DNA of 64,000 nt from Sphingobacteriales bacterium (GTDB lineage: Bacteria; Bacteroidota; Bacteroidia; Chitinophagales; CAIOSU01): contig JAIXOI010000023.1 in the NCBI GenBank assembly GCA_027486795.1, forward strand, positions 186,001-250,000, in the 5' to 3' direction. Both the position numbers and the translations under genes were made by a program. Shown one piece after another: positions 27,843 to 36,560 of this stretch; the stretch's first letter is position 1; each line of letters starts with the position of its first letter. The notes under the pieces are model-generated. The model did not search any database. It had not been told where the DNA came from and saw only the letters and a list, made by a program, of their open reading frames with translations.

Positions 27843-28229
27843 TTATCCTAACTGCTGTGTTATCCACCAAGTATTGCCCCAAGGGTCGGTAACGCCGCAG
27901 GTGCGACCATAGGGTTGGTTGCTAATGGGCATTACGCTGGTAGCGCCATTGTCCAATGCTTTTTGGTACGTTTCATCTGTATTGGCTACATAGATAAACA
28001 TGCCCGCATTAGCCACCTTCCACTGGTCGGTGGCCTCGCCAACCATTATATAACTATCATCCAAGCGCAGCTCACCGTGCATTAAGGTTTTACCATCTTC
28101 TTTGTAATGTATTTCAGCTTTCTCGGCACCTAAAACGGTTTCAGCAAAATCAAGAAAGGCTGCTCCGTTCTCCAAAATCAAATAGGGTATTACACGGTTG
28201 AAGCCCTCTGGCCTTGGCACATTGCCCAT
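27843..28229 (-). CDS. VOC family protein (PhnB/glyoxalase-like)
   Basis: A 128-residue single-domain VOC-fold protein: VIPYLILENGAAFLDFAE at the start, LMHGELRLDDSYIMVGEA in the middle, VTDPWGNTWWITQQLG at the end. This PhnB-like branch is cytoplasmic and usually of unknown substrate. Its 3' end is the source or twin of the 45-base repeat at 25295. The ancestral downstream neighbour was probably the antiporter gene, now separated by the three-lipoprotein block. Confidence 0.9.
   Translation of the reverse strand: MGNVPRPEGFNRVIPYLILENGAAFLDFAETVLGAEKAEIHYKEDGKTLMHGELRLDDSYIMVGEATDQWKVANAGMFIYVANTDETYQKALDNGATSVMPISNQPYGRTCGVTDPWGNTWWITQQLG
27850..27894. repeat. 45-base direct repeat, right copy (inside the VOC gene 3' end)
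   Basis: Encodes the last residues before the final glycine of the VOC protein. Matches 25295-25339 at 44 of 45 bases. Together the copies bound a 2.5 kb segment. Confidence 0.9.
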
Positions 28230-28447
28230 AGCTATAGGTTTAAAAGTTTGGCAAATATCGACAGCGCAAGATAGGGAAAATTGTAAATATGGCGGGCTTC
28301 TCTGGTCGAAAATCGATTGTTAATCCAATAGAAGCAAAGGTCAGATAGTGTGGTACCATGTTGCGTGCTAACCTCCCCCTACCCCCTCCTTTCCCAATCG
28401 CTCAAAAAAAGCCGAGCCAATGAGGGGAGCGAGTTATGTGCTATATA

Positions 28448-29794
28448 CTAGTACACAATCACCGTGTCCTGGTTTTTGCGGCCCATCCAATTGCGGATGA
28501 TGCGGTGGGCATCGGGGGTATCGGGCTTGCGGTTTACGGCTTCTTTAAGCGAGTCTACATCGTTTTCAATGTACTCCGGCTCAAAGTAGCCAATGCCCAT
28601 AAACCGGTGGTTCTCTATCCAAACAATACTCTGTTCGTGGTGCGAGCGGCCTTCGCCAACAATAAAGAAATTGGGGTTATTGTATTGGTATTTGCTCAGC
28701 AACCGGTTCAGCTTATTGTTGTACAACACCGGCGGAATGTCGGGCAATTTACTTTCACCGTTTTCAATAAAACCACACAGTGCACTGTATAGGCCATTGC
28801 GGCTAACCATGCGCTTTAGTACCGCTACAGCGCTCTTCCGCGTGGTAAACTCCACCAGCGGACGCTCTTCGCTGCGGTTGGCAATAGCATCTACATGAAG
28901 GTTAACATACCCGTAGTCATCGGTAAAATGATACACTCCATACCTATAATTTCGGCGGCGCTGTGCAGGGTTGTAAATGGGTTGTTGCCTTATTACCTCT
29001 TCGGTTTCTATTAGTTGGGCCACCAATTCGCTACCCGTTACGTCATACGATATATCGGCAATGGCGCTTCGCAAAGCACTATACTTATGGTCGGCCAAAT
29101 CTTTGGTGAGCAGCTCAACAATGCGCTTACGCAGGTTGCGCCCTTTGCCAAGGTAAAGTACCTTGCCCTCCTTGTCGTGCAGCGTAAACACACCTGTATC
29201 TTCCGGTAGGTCTTCAACAATCTCAAAGTTAAGGTTAGGCACCTCTTCTAGCCCAGTCAACTCCAACTCCAGCATATTGTGTAGCACCTTGTCTTTATCT
29301 TCATGCAACAAGCGCGTAAACAACTCGGCAGTGGCAGCCGCATCGCCGTATGCGCGGTGCCGCCCTTCTAGGTTGATGCCTATCTCACGGCAAAGCTTGC
29401 CAAGGCTATAGCTTTGGCAACCTGGCAATACTCGGCGGCTAAATTTTACAGTACACAATTGTTTGCGGTCGAACCTCACGCCCATGCGCCTAAACTCGTT
29501 GCGCAGCACTCCATAATCGAAGCTTACGTTGTGGGCTACAAAAATGCGGCCCTTGGTCATTTCCAATATTCGCTCAGCTACCTCCTCAAATGTTGGGGAG
29601 TTCTTCACCATCGCATCATTTATGCCCGTAAGTTTTTTGATAAATGGCGCAATGGGCACTTTTGGGTTGATAAGGGTAGAAAATTCCTCCACCACTCGAG
29701 TTCCGTCGTGCACAATGATGGCAATTTCCATCACTTTATCTTTGGCAGGATTACCGCCCGTAGTTTCTGTATCTATTATAGCAAACATAATCAC
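28448..29794 (-). CDS. DnaQ-type exonuclease fused to a GIY-YIG nuclease domain
   Basis: A 448-residue protein. Residues 1-165 are a DEDD 3'-5' exonuclease like DNA polymerase III epsilon (FAIIDTETTGG, FVAHNVSFDYGVLRNEF, HRAYGDAAATAELF). From about 200 a GIY-YIG/UvrC-N-like domain begins (GVFTLHDKEGKVLYLGKG). The rest (DDYGYVNL, SRNGLYSALCGF) has no motif I recognise. It is probably a DNA repair or processing nuclease; this fusion is known in Bacteroidota and other phyla. ATG codons at 29794 and 29788 are both possible. It begins 13 bases after the upstream lipase-like gene stops. Confidence 0.92.
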   Translation of the reverse strand: MIMFAIIDTETTGGNPAKDKVMEIAIIVHDGTRVVEEFSTLINPKVPIAPFIKKLTGINDAMVKNSPTFEEVAERILEMTKGRIFVAHNVSFDYGVLRNEFRRMGVRFDRKQLCTVKFSRRVLPGCQSYSLGKLCREIGINLEGRHRAYGDAAATAELFTRLLHEDKDKVLHNMLELELTGLEEVPNLNFEIVEDLPEDTGVFTLHDKEGKVLYLGKGRNLRKRIVELLTKDLADHKYSALRSAIADISYDVTGSELVAQLIETEEVIRQQPIYNPAQRRRNYRYGVYHFTDDYGYVNLHVDAIANRSEERPLVEFTTRKSAVAVLKRMVSRNGLYSALCGFIENGESKLPDIPPVLYNNKLNRLLSKYQYNNPNFFIVGEGRSHHEQSIVWIENHRFMGIGYFEPEYIENDVDSLKEAVNRKPDTPDAHRIIRNWMGRKNQDTVIVY

Positions 29795-29807
29795 GTAGCC
29801 GGTTGGC

Positions 29808-30656
29808 TTACTCCTCTTCTTCGTTACCTACTCTGGAGTCCAACCAGTTTATCATCAAATCAAACAATTCTTGTTTGCATAGGTCGTTGTGTATTTCATG
29901 GTACGCACCATTAAACAAGCGGAAAGTAACTAAATCGCCTGCTTTCTTGGCAAATTCCTTGCTAGCTTCATACGAAGTTAGCTGGTCTTCGGTTCCATGA
30001 AACAGTAGTAAAGGTAAATGCAATTCATCGGCATGGTCCAGGGCCCAAAGGCCTGCCTGATAAGTAGAGAGGTAAAACCCACTGCTTATTTTATCATGCA
30101 CAAGTGGGTCGTCTTCGTAGGCTTTCACCACGGCTTGGTCTCGCGAAATGGCTTTAGCATCCAGCTTAGTGCTTTGGCTAAAACTAGGCAAAACCTTATT
30201 AACCACTTTGGCTAGGGTTACCAATGCTTTGGGCGGCTCAAATGCTAGCTTCAACCAAGGCGATGAGGCTATAACGCCTGCTATTTGAGGTTGCCACTGC
30301 AAAGCATAGTTAAGCACCAAGCCACCGCCCATACTATGGCCGTAGAGTATTTGGGGTATTTCCGGAAAATACTCTTGTGCTTTACTCAGTAAGTCATCCA
30401 CTGAGTTTAATAAATAGTCGTAAGAGGGAGTATGGCCCCGTTGCCCTTCGCTTTGCCCGTGGCCACGGTGGTCGTATCCAATTAGGGCATAACCATGGTC
30501 GGTTAGCATTTCGGCAACATGCTCGTAGCGGTTAATATGCTCACCCATACCATGAACAAGGCATACAACTCCTTTAATACCATTATCTGGCGCCCAATAC
30601 TTGCCATATATTTTTAGGCCATCAATGGTTTTCCACGAAAACTCCCGCGTGCTCAT
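29808..30656 (-). CDS. Monoacylglycerol-lipase-like alpha/beta hydrolase
   Basis: A 282-residue cytoplasmic hydrolase. Motifs are the oxyanion region LVHGMGEHINRYEHVAE, YDHRGHGQSEGQRGH, the nucleophile elbow YGHSMGGGL, the acid in HGTEDQLTS and the histidine in GAYHEIHND. This set is typical of the monoglyceride lipase/lysophospholipase group, which cleaves acyl esters. It is first in a two-gene leftward unit with the DnaQ/GIY-YIG gene. Confidence 0.92.
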   Translation of the reverse strand: MSTREFSWKTIDGLKIYGKYWAPDNGIKGVVCLVHGMGEHINRYEHVAEMLTDHGYALIGYDHRGHGQSEGQRGHTPSYDYLLNSVDDLLSKAQEYFPEIPQILYGHSMGGGLVLNYALQWQPQIAGVIASSPWLKLAFEPPKALVTLAKVVNKVLPSFSQSTKLDAKAISRDQAVVKAYEDDPLVHDKISSGFYLSTYQAGLWALDHADELHLPLLLFHGTEDQLTSYEASKEFAKKAGDLVTFRLFNGAYHEIHNDLCKQELFDLMINWLDSRVGNEEEE

Positions 30657-30703
30657 GCAACGAGAGTTTCGTTAACAATAGGATATGGTGTGTACATAAG
30701 GTA

Positions 30704-30711
30704 CAAAGATA
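30704..30711 (-). promoter_or_regulatory. Candidate -7 element for the lipase-like gene
   Basis: On the minus strand the bases read TATCTTTG, an exact TAnnTTTG match, 48 bases before the start codon. No clear -33 TTG was seen. Confidence 0.35.
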
Positions 30712-30792
30712 TAGCATTTCGCATTCTGCTGATATTCTTTCTAATTTAGGCCTCGATATAAAGACCTCGTTGTTAAATTTATAAAATCTGGC

Positions 30793-31866
30793 ATGAAAAA
30801 AACAATAATTAGGGTACTACTAGTGCTAATTATCCCGATTTTAATTTTTGGGCTCTATGTAGGGGGTGTTATCGCCTACGGCACGGCTACCGATTATCAG
30901 CCTGAAGAGACCATTCCGCTTACCTTTTGGGGTAACAGCGAGGAAACTATCGCCAGCAATAATTTTTCTTTCCTTATCTGGAATATTGGTTACGGCGGTT
31001 TGGGAGAAAAAGAAGATTTTTTTTATGACGGTGGCGAAAAGGTGCGCCCCAGCCAAGAACAACATGAAGTTTATATGGGTGGCATTGAACGCACTTTGGC
31101 CGAATATGCAGGAACCGACTTTATATTGATACAAGAAATTGACACTAACAGCAAGCGCAGCTATTACAACAACGAACTGCACAGGGTAGCCGCCAGCCTC
31201 CCAGGATACGTATATACTTATGCCACCAACTATCATGTAGGATTTGTGCCTATGCCATTGGGCAACCCAGCCAATGCCTTGGGCAAGGTAGAAGCGGGCT
31301 TGAGCACCTACAGTAAATACACCCCGAGCAGCGCTACCCGATTGCAATACCCTGGAGAGTTTTCTTGGCCTACCAAGGTTTTCTTTTTGGATAGGTGTAT
31401 GCTAGTAATGCGTTACCCATTGGCAAGTGGCAAAGAACTATTGGTAATAAACACTCACAATAGTGCCTACGATAGCGATGGCAAACTTAAAGGAGAGGAG
31501 ATGGCGTACCTCAAGAAATTTGTAACCACTGAATACGAAAAAGGCAATTACGTTGTAGTTGGTGGCGACTGGAACCAAAATCCCCCGAGTTTTCCGCAAA
31601 ACCACTTTAATCAAGGCAAAGACACTTACGACCAAGGCATTATTGCCAAAGACTTTATGCCTGAAGGTTGGACTTTTGCCTACGACATGAGCCACCCAAC
31701 CAACCGTAACTTGCTAAAGGCATACATTGCTGGTGAAACCACCACCGACTTGATTGACTACTACCTTTTAAGCCCTAATGTAGAGATGCTGAATGTGCAA
31801 ACCATTGATATGCAGTTTGCCTACAGCGACCACCAGCCTGTGAAACTAGAAGTGAGATTGAAATAA
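30793..31866 (+). CDS. Endonuclease/exonuclease/phosphatase family protein
   Basis: A 357-residue protein with an N-terminal membrane anchor (residues 5-28). The EEP fold is shown by FLIWNIGYGGLG, DFILIQEID (metal-binding Glu), VVVGGDWNQNPP (Asp/Asn pair) and the terminal YSDHQPVKLEV (catalytic His). Members hydrolyse phosphodiesters of DNA, lipids or phosphoinositides; the anchored form suggests an extracytoplasmic substrate. It ends 10 bases before the next gene on the strand. Confidence 0.9.
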   Translation: MKKTIIRVLLVLIIPILIFGLYVGGVIAYGTATDYQPEETIPLTFWGNSEETIASNNFSFLIWNIGYGGLGEKEDFFYDGGEKVRPSQEQHEVYMGGIERTLAEYAGTDFILIQEIDTNSKRSYYNNELHRVAASLPGYVYTYATNYHVGFVPMPLGNPANALGKVEAGLSTYSKYTPSSATRLQYPGEFSWPTKVFFLDRCMLVMRYPLASGKELLVINTHNSAYDSDGKLKGEEMAYLKKFVTTEYEKGNYVVVGGDWNQNPPSFPQNHFNQGKDTYDQGIIAKDFMPEGWTFAYDMSHPTNRNLLKAYIAGETTTDLIDYYLLSPNVEMLNVQTIDMQFAYSDHQPVKLEVRLK

Positions 31867-31876
31867 AAAACTACCC

Positions 31877-32350
31877 ATGAAATTGTTTTTCACCTCAACG
31901 ATACTCTTATTTGCCCTTACCATGATGGGGCAAAAAGTAAAAGAGAAAGGCGATATAGTGTTTGTTGACGACTCAGCCTTTGTGAAAAAGGAGTGCAAAA
32001 AGGTATTGCACGACCCCTGTGCATTTACCACAGCCGATGGCAAACAACCGCTTTTTGTGATAGTGCCATACGCTTACAGTAAAAGCATACAGGTGCGTGA
32101 AGGCAATACTTGGGTAGAAAAAAGCCTACCTGCGTATTACTACATGGTGCAGTTCTCATTAGTAAACAAAGACTTTATTACACTAAGAGACCCCAAAGAC
32201 CTTTTGAAGGAAATGTACCTTTCTGGTTTTATATTGCCGAATGGCTCCCTCGACCCAGACCGCATGGATAAATTCCTAAAGGCAAACACTGACCAAGCCC
32301 CAGGCCCCGGCAACAGCAGCCCCGATTTGCTGAATAATACACGGTGGTAA
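31877..32350 (+). CDS. Secreted protein of unknown function
   Basis: A 157-residue protein. The first 17 residues are a plausible signal peptide (MKLFFTSTILLFALTMM). The body contains KGDIVFVDDSAFVKKECKK and a PYAYSKSIQVREG segment; no catalytic or binding motif was recognised. It is the second gene of a likely operon with the EEP phosphatase. Confidence 0.72.
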   Translation: MKLFFTSTILLFALTMMGQKVKEKGDIVFVDDSAFVKKECKKVLHDPCAFTTADGKQPLFVIVPYAYSKSIQVREGNTWVEKSLPAYYYMVQFSLVNKDFITLRDPKDLLKEMYLSGFILPNGSLDPDRMDKFLKANTDQAPGPGNSSPDLLNNTRW

Positions 32351-32372
32351 AATGCAATTGTAGTTAGGAAGT

Positions 32373-32690
32373 CTAATCGTCATGGTTATCGCCACCCAAA
32401 CTGTAGTAGTTATTTTCCTCGTCTTCGCTGCCGATTTCTTCTTGAGCATTATCCAACTCGGCGCCGGGAACGTCTAAGTCTTCGCCCATAAACTCACCAT
32501 CCGATTCCATCTCATTGAGCTGGTTGGTAGGAACGTTTTTGCTCTTCCTGTGTGCAAGGTCGCTTGGGTCTATATTTTCAAGCTCGTCTTCGTTATTGTA
32601 AATGTCGTTTTTGCTATCGTAAGGCGGGTAGCCCGGAAATTTTTTATCGTCTTCTTTATCTTCTCTTTTGGTATTATCTGCAGTGTTCAT
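32373..32690 (-). CDS. Conserved acidic Bacteroidota protein
   Basis: A 105-residue, very acidic protein without signal peptide or membrane segment, probably disordered. The words FPGYPPYDSKNDIYN and DLDVPGAELDNAQEEIG, then EDEENNYYSLGGDNH, are a pattern I recognise from many Bacteroidota genomes as an unnamed conserved family. Function unknown. Monocistronic, convergent with the preceding gene. Confidence 0.75.
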   Translation of the reverse strand: MNTADNTKREDKEDDKKFPGYPPYDSKNDIYNNEDELENIDPSDLAHRKSKNVPTNQLNEMESDGEFMGEDLDVPGAELDNAQEEIGSEDEENNYYSLGGDNHDD

Positions 32691-32902
32691 GGTAATTATT
32701 TTTTTAAATTTGCCTCTATTAAAATGTAAAACTTGTATTTATTATCATGCTCAAGCCTAAGATTCATCAGTGCGTTTAAACATGGCAGCAGTTTATTTGG
32801 CCATCACTTCTTATTGCAATTAAAGAATTGACTCAACGATTACACATGCGCATTTTATTTAATTGTAGGCAATAATCCAACTTTCTTTTACCTTTACCCT
32901 AT

Positions 32903-33850
32903 ATGTTTCCTGAACTTCGCTACAAAGCCGACAGACGCACCTTGGCGTTTGTGTTTATTTACTTCGCTGCAACCATTGCGGCTTGGTTCTTTTTTCCGGA
33001 ACAGTGGTATCTGCGAGTGCCTATCGTGATGTTTTTAAGTGTATGGTCGTTTTTTTGTGCGGTTATCGTGCACAATACCATTCATCATCCTATTTTCCGC
33101 AGTCGGGGCTGGAACAAAGCCTTCCAAGTGCTTATGAGCTTTACTTACGGTCATAGCGTTAGCGCTTATGTACCTGGGCACAACTTTAGCCACCACAACC
33201 ACACCCAAACCGATAAGGACCGCATACGTACCCAAAAGGCCCGTTTCAAGTGGAATTTCTTGAACCAGCTGTTGTTCTTTTTTATCATGGCGCCGGGCAT
33301 CATGAAGGACGAGCAAGTTTTTAGCAACATGATGCGCAAGGAGCGCCCTAATTGGTATCGGCAATATGTGCTAGAAATGGTAATAGTGATGGGCGTAAAA
33401 ATAGCCTTACTAATAATTGATTGGCCAAAAGCATTGATGCTATTGGTTATACCTCACTTTTATGCTGCTTGGGGTATAGTGGGCACCAACTACTGGCAAC
33501 ACGATGGCTGCGACGAAACCCATGAGTATAACCATTCCCGCAATTTCGTTTCGCCCTTCCTTAACTTTTTTGCTTTCAACAATGGTTTCCATGGCATACA
33601 CCACGAAAAGCCAGGTCTTCACTGGAGTTTGCTGCCCGAATACCACAAAAAAGAAATAGCACCATACATCCACCCAAATCTTAACCAACAATCGTTGGCT
33701 GGCTACCTTTGGGCAACGCATATATACCCAGGTAAACGCGTCGATTATTTGGGAAACCCACTAATACTGCCGCCCAAGCAGAAAGATGGCAACTGGATGG
33801 AAGACGTAGATTTAGAAAAGAAAAAGCTACAATTGGGTGTTGAAGGATAA
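32903..33850 (+). CDS. Membrane fatty acid desaturase family protein
   Basis: A 315-residue integral membrane protein with the three histidine boxes of di-iron desaturases/hydroxylases: HNTIHH at 57-62, HNFSHHNH at 93-100 and HGIHHEKPGLHW near 230. Hydrophobic segments occur at about 15-55 and 155-195. It probably desaturates or hydroxylates an acyl chain in the inner membrane; chain position is not predictable. Monocistronic. Confidence 0.92.
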   Translation: MFPELRYKADRRTLAFVFIYFAATIAAWFFFPEQWYLRVPIVMFLSVWSFFCAVIVHNTIHHPIFRSRGWNKAFQVLMSFTYGHSVSAYVPGHNFSHHNHTQTDKDRIRTQKARFKWNFLNQLLFFFIMAPGIMKDEQVFSNMMRKERPNWYRQYVLEMVIVMGVKIALLIIDWPKALMLLVIPHFYAAWGIVGTNYWQHDGCDETHEYNHSRNFVSPFLNFFAFNNGFHGIHHEKPGLHWSLLPEYHKKEIAPYIHPNLNQQSLAGYLWATHIYPGKRVDYLGNPLILPPKQKDGNWMEDVDLEKKKLQLGVEG

Positions 33851-33881
33851 TTAATCCAAAACCCCAATCCCAATTGAATTC

Positions 33882-35768
33882 TTATTGCAAAGCCAACCTA
33901 GTGTAAGTGCGCTGTCCGTTAACTTCTAGCTGGGCTACATAAAAGCCCTTGCTCAAGCTAGACAAGTCAACCGAAAATTCAACCTGACCGCTCATCGTGC
34001 CAGTATTGCCTTCGGCAACCAGCTTGCCCGTTAGGTCAACCACCGACCAGTGCGCCTGATGGTTTTGTTGCAACTGGTAACTAAAGTTTACCAAACCCGT
34101 TGATGGGTTAGGATATAGCTTTAAATCAACGCTAAGGCCATTTACATCCTCAATGCCCACACAGCCCACCGTTATGGTTTTGGTGGCCCATCCGTAGTGG
34201 TAAACCAGCTCATGCACGCCTGGGCCAGCAGCTACTGGGTCAAACACGTTGCCGGTTACGCCTGGGCCAGTAAAAAAGCCTGGTGCTGGGGTAGCGGTAA
34301 GGGTTACGGGTTGCAAATTGCTACCACAAAAGGTATCAACTACTGCAAAAGATATAGCAGGTGGCGCTGCATACAATGAGGCAATGCTATAAGCGCGGTA
34401 AAGCACTTCGCTATGGTTCATTTCTAACACCTTATTCTGGCGGGTAGCATCTAGCTCAATAATAGAACTACCCGTGCCAGTGCCAATCAATATATTATCA
34501 TTCTCCAACTGGTAGGCACTGCCCAACACTGGGCTATACAGCGGAAGTACATACTCCCATTGCTGCCTAAAAGAGTTATCATAACCACTTGCAAAGTACT
34601 CTACCACTCGGCTTACGGTATCCTTACTCAAATTGTCGTATACCATATATCGGTTGCCTCCTGTAACGGTTACGCAGTGCTGACCTTTAAACCTGTTGCT
34701 CACTGGGTATATATCAAATGAGCCTGGGTTACCCGCTGTAAAAATGATACTCTTATTGTTTGGATTGATTTTGAAAACCTGGCTCGATTTACGGGCAGAA
34801 AGCAGTACGCCCCCATCCAAATCAATATCCAAAGAATTGGTATGCAACCAACTATACGAACCTGGGAACTTGTTAAACCAGTAGTTGCCTTGTGCGTTTT
34901 CCACAAAACTTGCAGTATCCAATTGGTTCTTAGCATCCCACTGCCACACCAAGCTGCCCGCTGGGGTAAGCTCCAAAATACTCTCTGATATTACCAAGCT
35001 ATCTGCAGTACCACCAGTACCGCTAAAATCTAAACGAATAGGGTTAGCGGCAATGGCCAAGAAGTTACCGTTTGGCTTTTTGATTACATCGTGGTGAAAG
35101 TAATAATTGGTATCGGCACCTTGAAGCGCAATACGGGTAATCTCCTCACCAGCCAATGATATTTCTACCAACTCGTGGCAGCTGGTAAGCACTACACGCT
35201 GCTCGCCACTTGGGTATGCGTATTTGCATTGATAAAAGCCTGGGGCAGTAACGGCATCAATAAACTGGTACCAAACTAAGTTGCCTTTGCGGTCGAAAAT
35301 CTGAGCAGTCTCTCCTTCATTATTGAAAAACAAACCAGCACGGGCAGTATTGGTAAAAATGTAACCCTCAGTAGTTGAGGTATTAGGCACCGGTAACGAT
35401 GTAATGGAAGGTAAGGCATTTGGCAAGGCACCGGTGGTGAAGCTCGCCCAAGCGCCATAACTAATACCTGAAGCATCAAATGCCGCTGGGCGGAAACGAT
35501 AGGCCGTTGATGATACCAACCCAACTAGCGTAAAATCGTGCGTGGCGGCAGAATCTTGTATCTCAGTATAGCCCCAAATGGTATCTGTGCCATCTAAATA
35601 ATAATACTCCACATAAGCCCTCGCATCTGGCGATACGCTGAAACTAACATCGTAGCGCAACACATTGGCTGCTTGTACATTGTAGCTTAAATTGCTAATG
35701 GCAACACTGGCGGTGCAATAGGCAACAACCAGCATGGTAAAAATTAATGTGGCAGTTAATTTTTTCAT
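33882..35768 (-). CDS. Arylsulfotransferase-like protein, T9SS type A sorting domain
   Basis: A 628-residue secreted protein. Signal peptide 1-20; a fibronectin-like N-terminal domain (25-115); a beta-propeller resembling bacterial arylsulfate sulfotransferase (ASST) from 120 to 480; a C-terminal T9SS type A domain (LKLYPNPSTGLVNFSY, LSSLSKGFYVAQL). The ASST active-site pattern is kept: HHD at 225-227, WLHTNS with His309, Arg326 in LSARKSS, and QHC with His364. By family it would move sulfate from an aryl donor to a phenol without PAPS, here outside the outer membrane. It is related to the 48624 protein, about 15 kb away. Confidence 0.85.
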   Translation of the reverse strand: MKKLTATLIFTMLVVAYCTASVAISNLSYNVQAANVLRYDVSFSVSPDARAYVEYYYLDGTDTIWGYTEIQDSAATHDFTLVGLVSSTAYRFRPAAFDASGISYGAWASFTTGALPNALPSITSLPVPNTSTTEGYIFTNTARAGLFFNNEGETAQIFDRKGNLVWYQFIDAVTAPGFYQCKYAYPSGEQRVVLTSCHELVEISLAGEEITRIALQGADTNYYFHHDVIKKPNGNFLAIAANPIRLDFSGTGGTADSLVISESILELTPAGSLVWQWDAKNQLDTASFVENAQGNYWFNKFPGSYSWLHTNSLDIDLDGGVLLSARKSSQVFKINPNNKSIIFTAGNPGSFDIYPVSNRFKGQHCVTVTGGNRYMVYDNLSKDTVSRVVEYFASGYDNSFRQQWEYVLPLYSPVLGSAYQLENDNILIGTGTGSSIIELDATRQNKVLEMNHSEVLYRAYSIASLYAAPPAISFAVVDTFCGSNLQPVTLTATPAPGFFTGPGVTGNVFDPVAAGPGVHELVYHYGWATKTITVGCVGIEDVNGLSVDLKLYPNPSTGLVNFSYQLQQNHQAHWSVVDLTGKLVAEGNTGTMSGQVEFSVDLSSLSKGFYVAQLEVNGQRTYTRLALQ

Positions 35769-35891
35769 GGGTATCTAATTTAACGTAGTCATTTGGGGGT
35801 GATAGAAACTTAACCCCGTTCGAGTTACTAAGATACTTGTTTTTGTATAATGGTTGCTTACTGCTGCCTATCGTAAACGGGCGTTTTTGTG

Positions 35892-35899
35892 TAGCTTTG
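35892..35899 (+). promoter_or_regulatory. -7 element almost touching a start codon (possible leaderless mRNA)
   Basis: TAGCTTTG, an exact TAnnTTTG match, ends 4 bases before the ATG at 35904. If used, transcription would start at or next to the ATG. No -33 TTG at normal spacing was found. Confidence 0.4.
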
Positions 35900-35903
35900 C
35901 ACC

Positions 35904-36557
35904 ATGAAGAAGTGGCTCATTCGTCTTGCAATAGTATTGGTAGTGCTTTTTGGCGCCTATCAAGCGTTTCACCAACTATATTTTCTGCGTTTACCTGACA
36001 GGAACATACCCAATGACCCTACCGTATTTGTGAGCCCAGCCGATGGCCTAGTTTACGCAGTAAAAGAATGGGATAAGGATGTTGAAATTGTGCCTAAAGA
36101 CCTAAACGGTGCCATACAGGTAATGACCGACGGTATGGGTGCTACTCGTGGCACTTTGGTATCCATTACCCTCAACCTGCACAACATACACTATCAGCGC
36201 AGTATGATTGCTGGCAAATACTTAAGCAGTGTATATACAAAAGGGGAGTTTCACAACGCACTAGTGCACGAAAACGATTATGGCATGCGCTATGAAAACG
36301 AGCACAACACCATGCTATTCGAATCGACGAAAGGTACCAAATACAAAATCATTCAATTAGCAGGTTTTGCTGCGCGCCGCATCGAAGATTTTATGGTAGC
36401 TGGTGGCACCAAAGAGGTAGCCCAAGGCGATGTAATTGGGGTAATAAAACTTGGTAGCCAAGTAACGGTTATTTTTCCTGAAGGTGTTGAGGTTATTGCC
36501 AAACCCGGCGATAGGGTTTATGATGGCGAAACCGTGCTGGCAAAGGAAGTTCAGTAG
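35904..36557 (+). CDS. Phosphatidylserine decarboxylase-like protein
   Basis: A 217-residue protein with one N-terminal membrane segment (5-27). The core follows the PSD family: TLNLHNIHYQRSMIAGK (the His/Arg-rich active-site region), LAGFAARRI at 152-160, and KLGSQVTVIFP at 182-192. Gly184-Ser185 matches the self-cleavage site where serine becomes the pyruvoyl group. PSD makes phosphatidylethanolamine from phosphatidylserine. No pssA is nearby, and the single anchor and short length resemble the small Psd form. It could be a paralog acting on another lipid. Confidence 0.8.
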   Translation: MKKWLIRLAIVLVVLFGAYQAFHQLYFLRLPDRNIPNDPTVFVSPADGLVYAVKEWDKDVEIVPKDLNGAIQVMTDGMGATRGTLVSITLNLHNIHYQRSMIAGKYLSSVYTKGEFHNALVHENDYGMRYENEHNTMLFESTKGTKYKIIQLAGFAARRIEDFMVAGGTKEVAQGDVIGVIKLGSQVTVIFPEGVEVIAKPGDRVYDGETVLAKEVQ

Positions 36558-36560
36558 TTA

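Noticed and set aside
28363-28400. C-rich stretch before the DnaQ gene as a repeat copy related to 7715-7760
   Set aside because: Only about 10 bases (CTACCCCCTC) are shared in reverse complement; too short to call.
28436-28792. Plus-strand ORF of 118 residues
   Set aside because: Antisense to the DnaQ/GIY-YIG gene, with no signal peptide or family motif.
32703-32712. TAAATTTG as a promoter for the desaturase gene
   Set aside because: It lies about 190 bases upstream; TACCTTTA nearer the gene is inexact, so neither is annotated.
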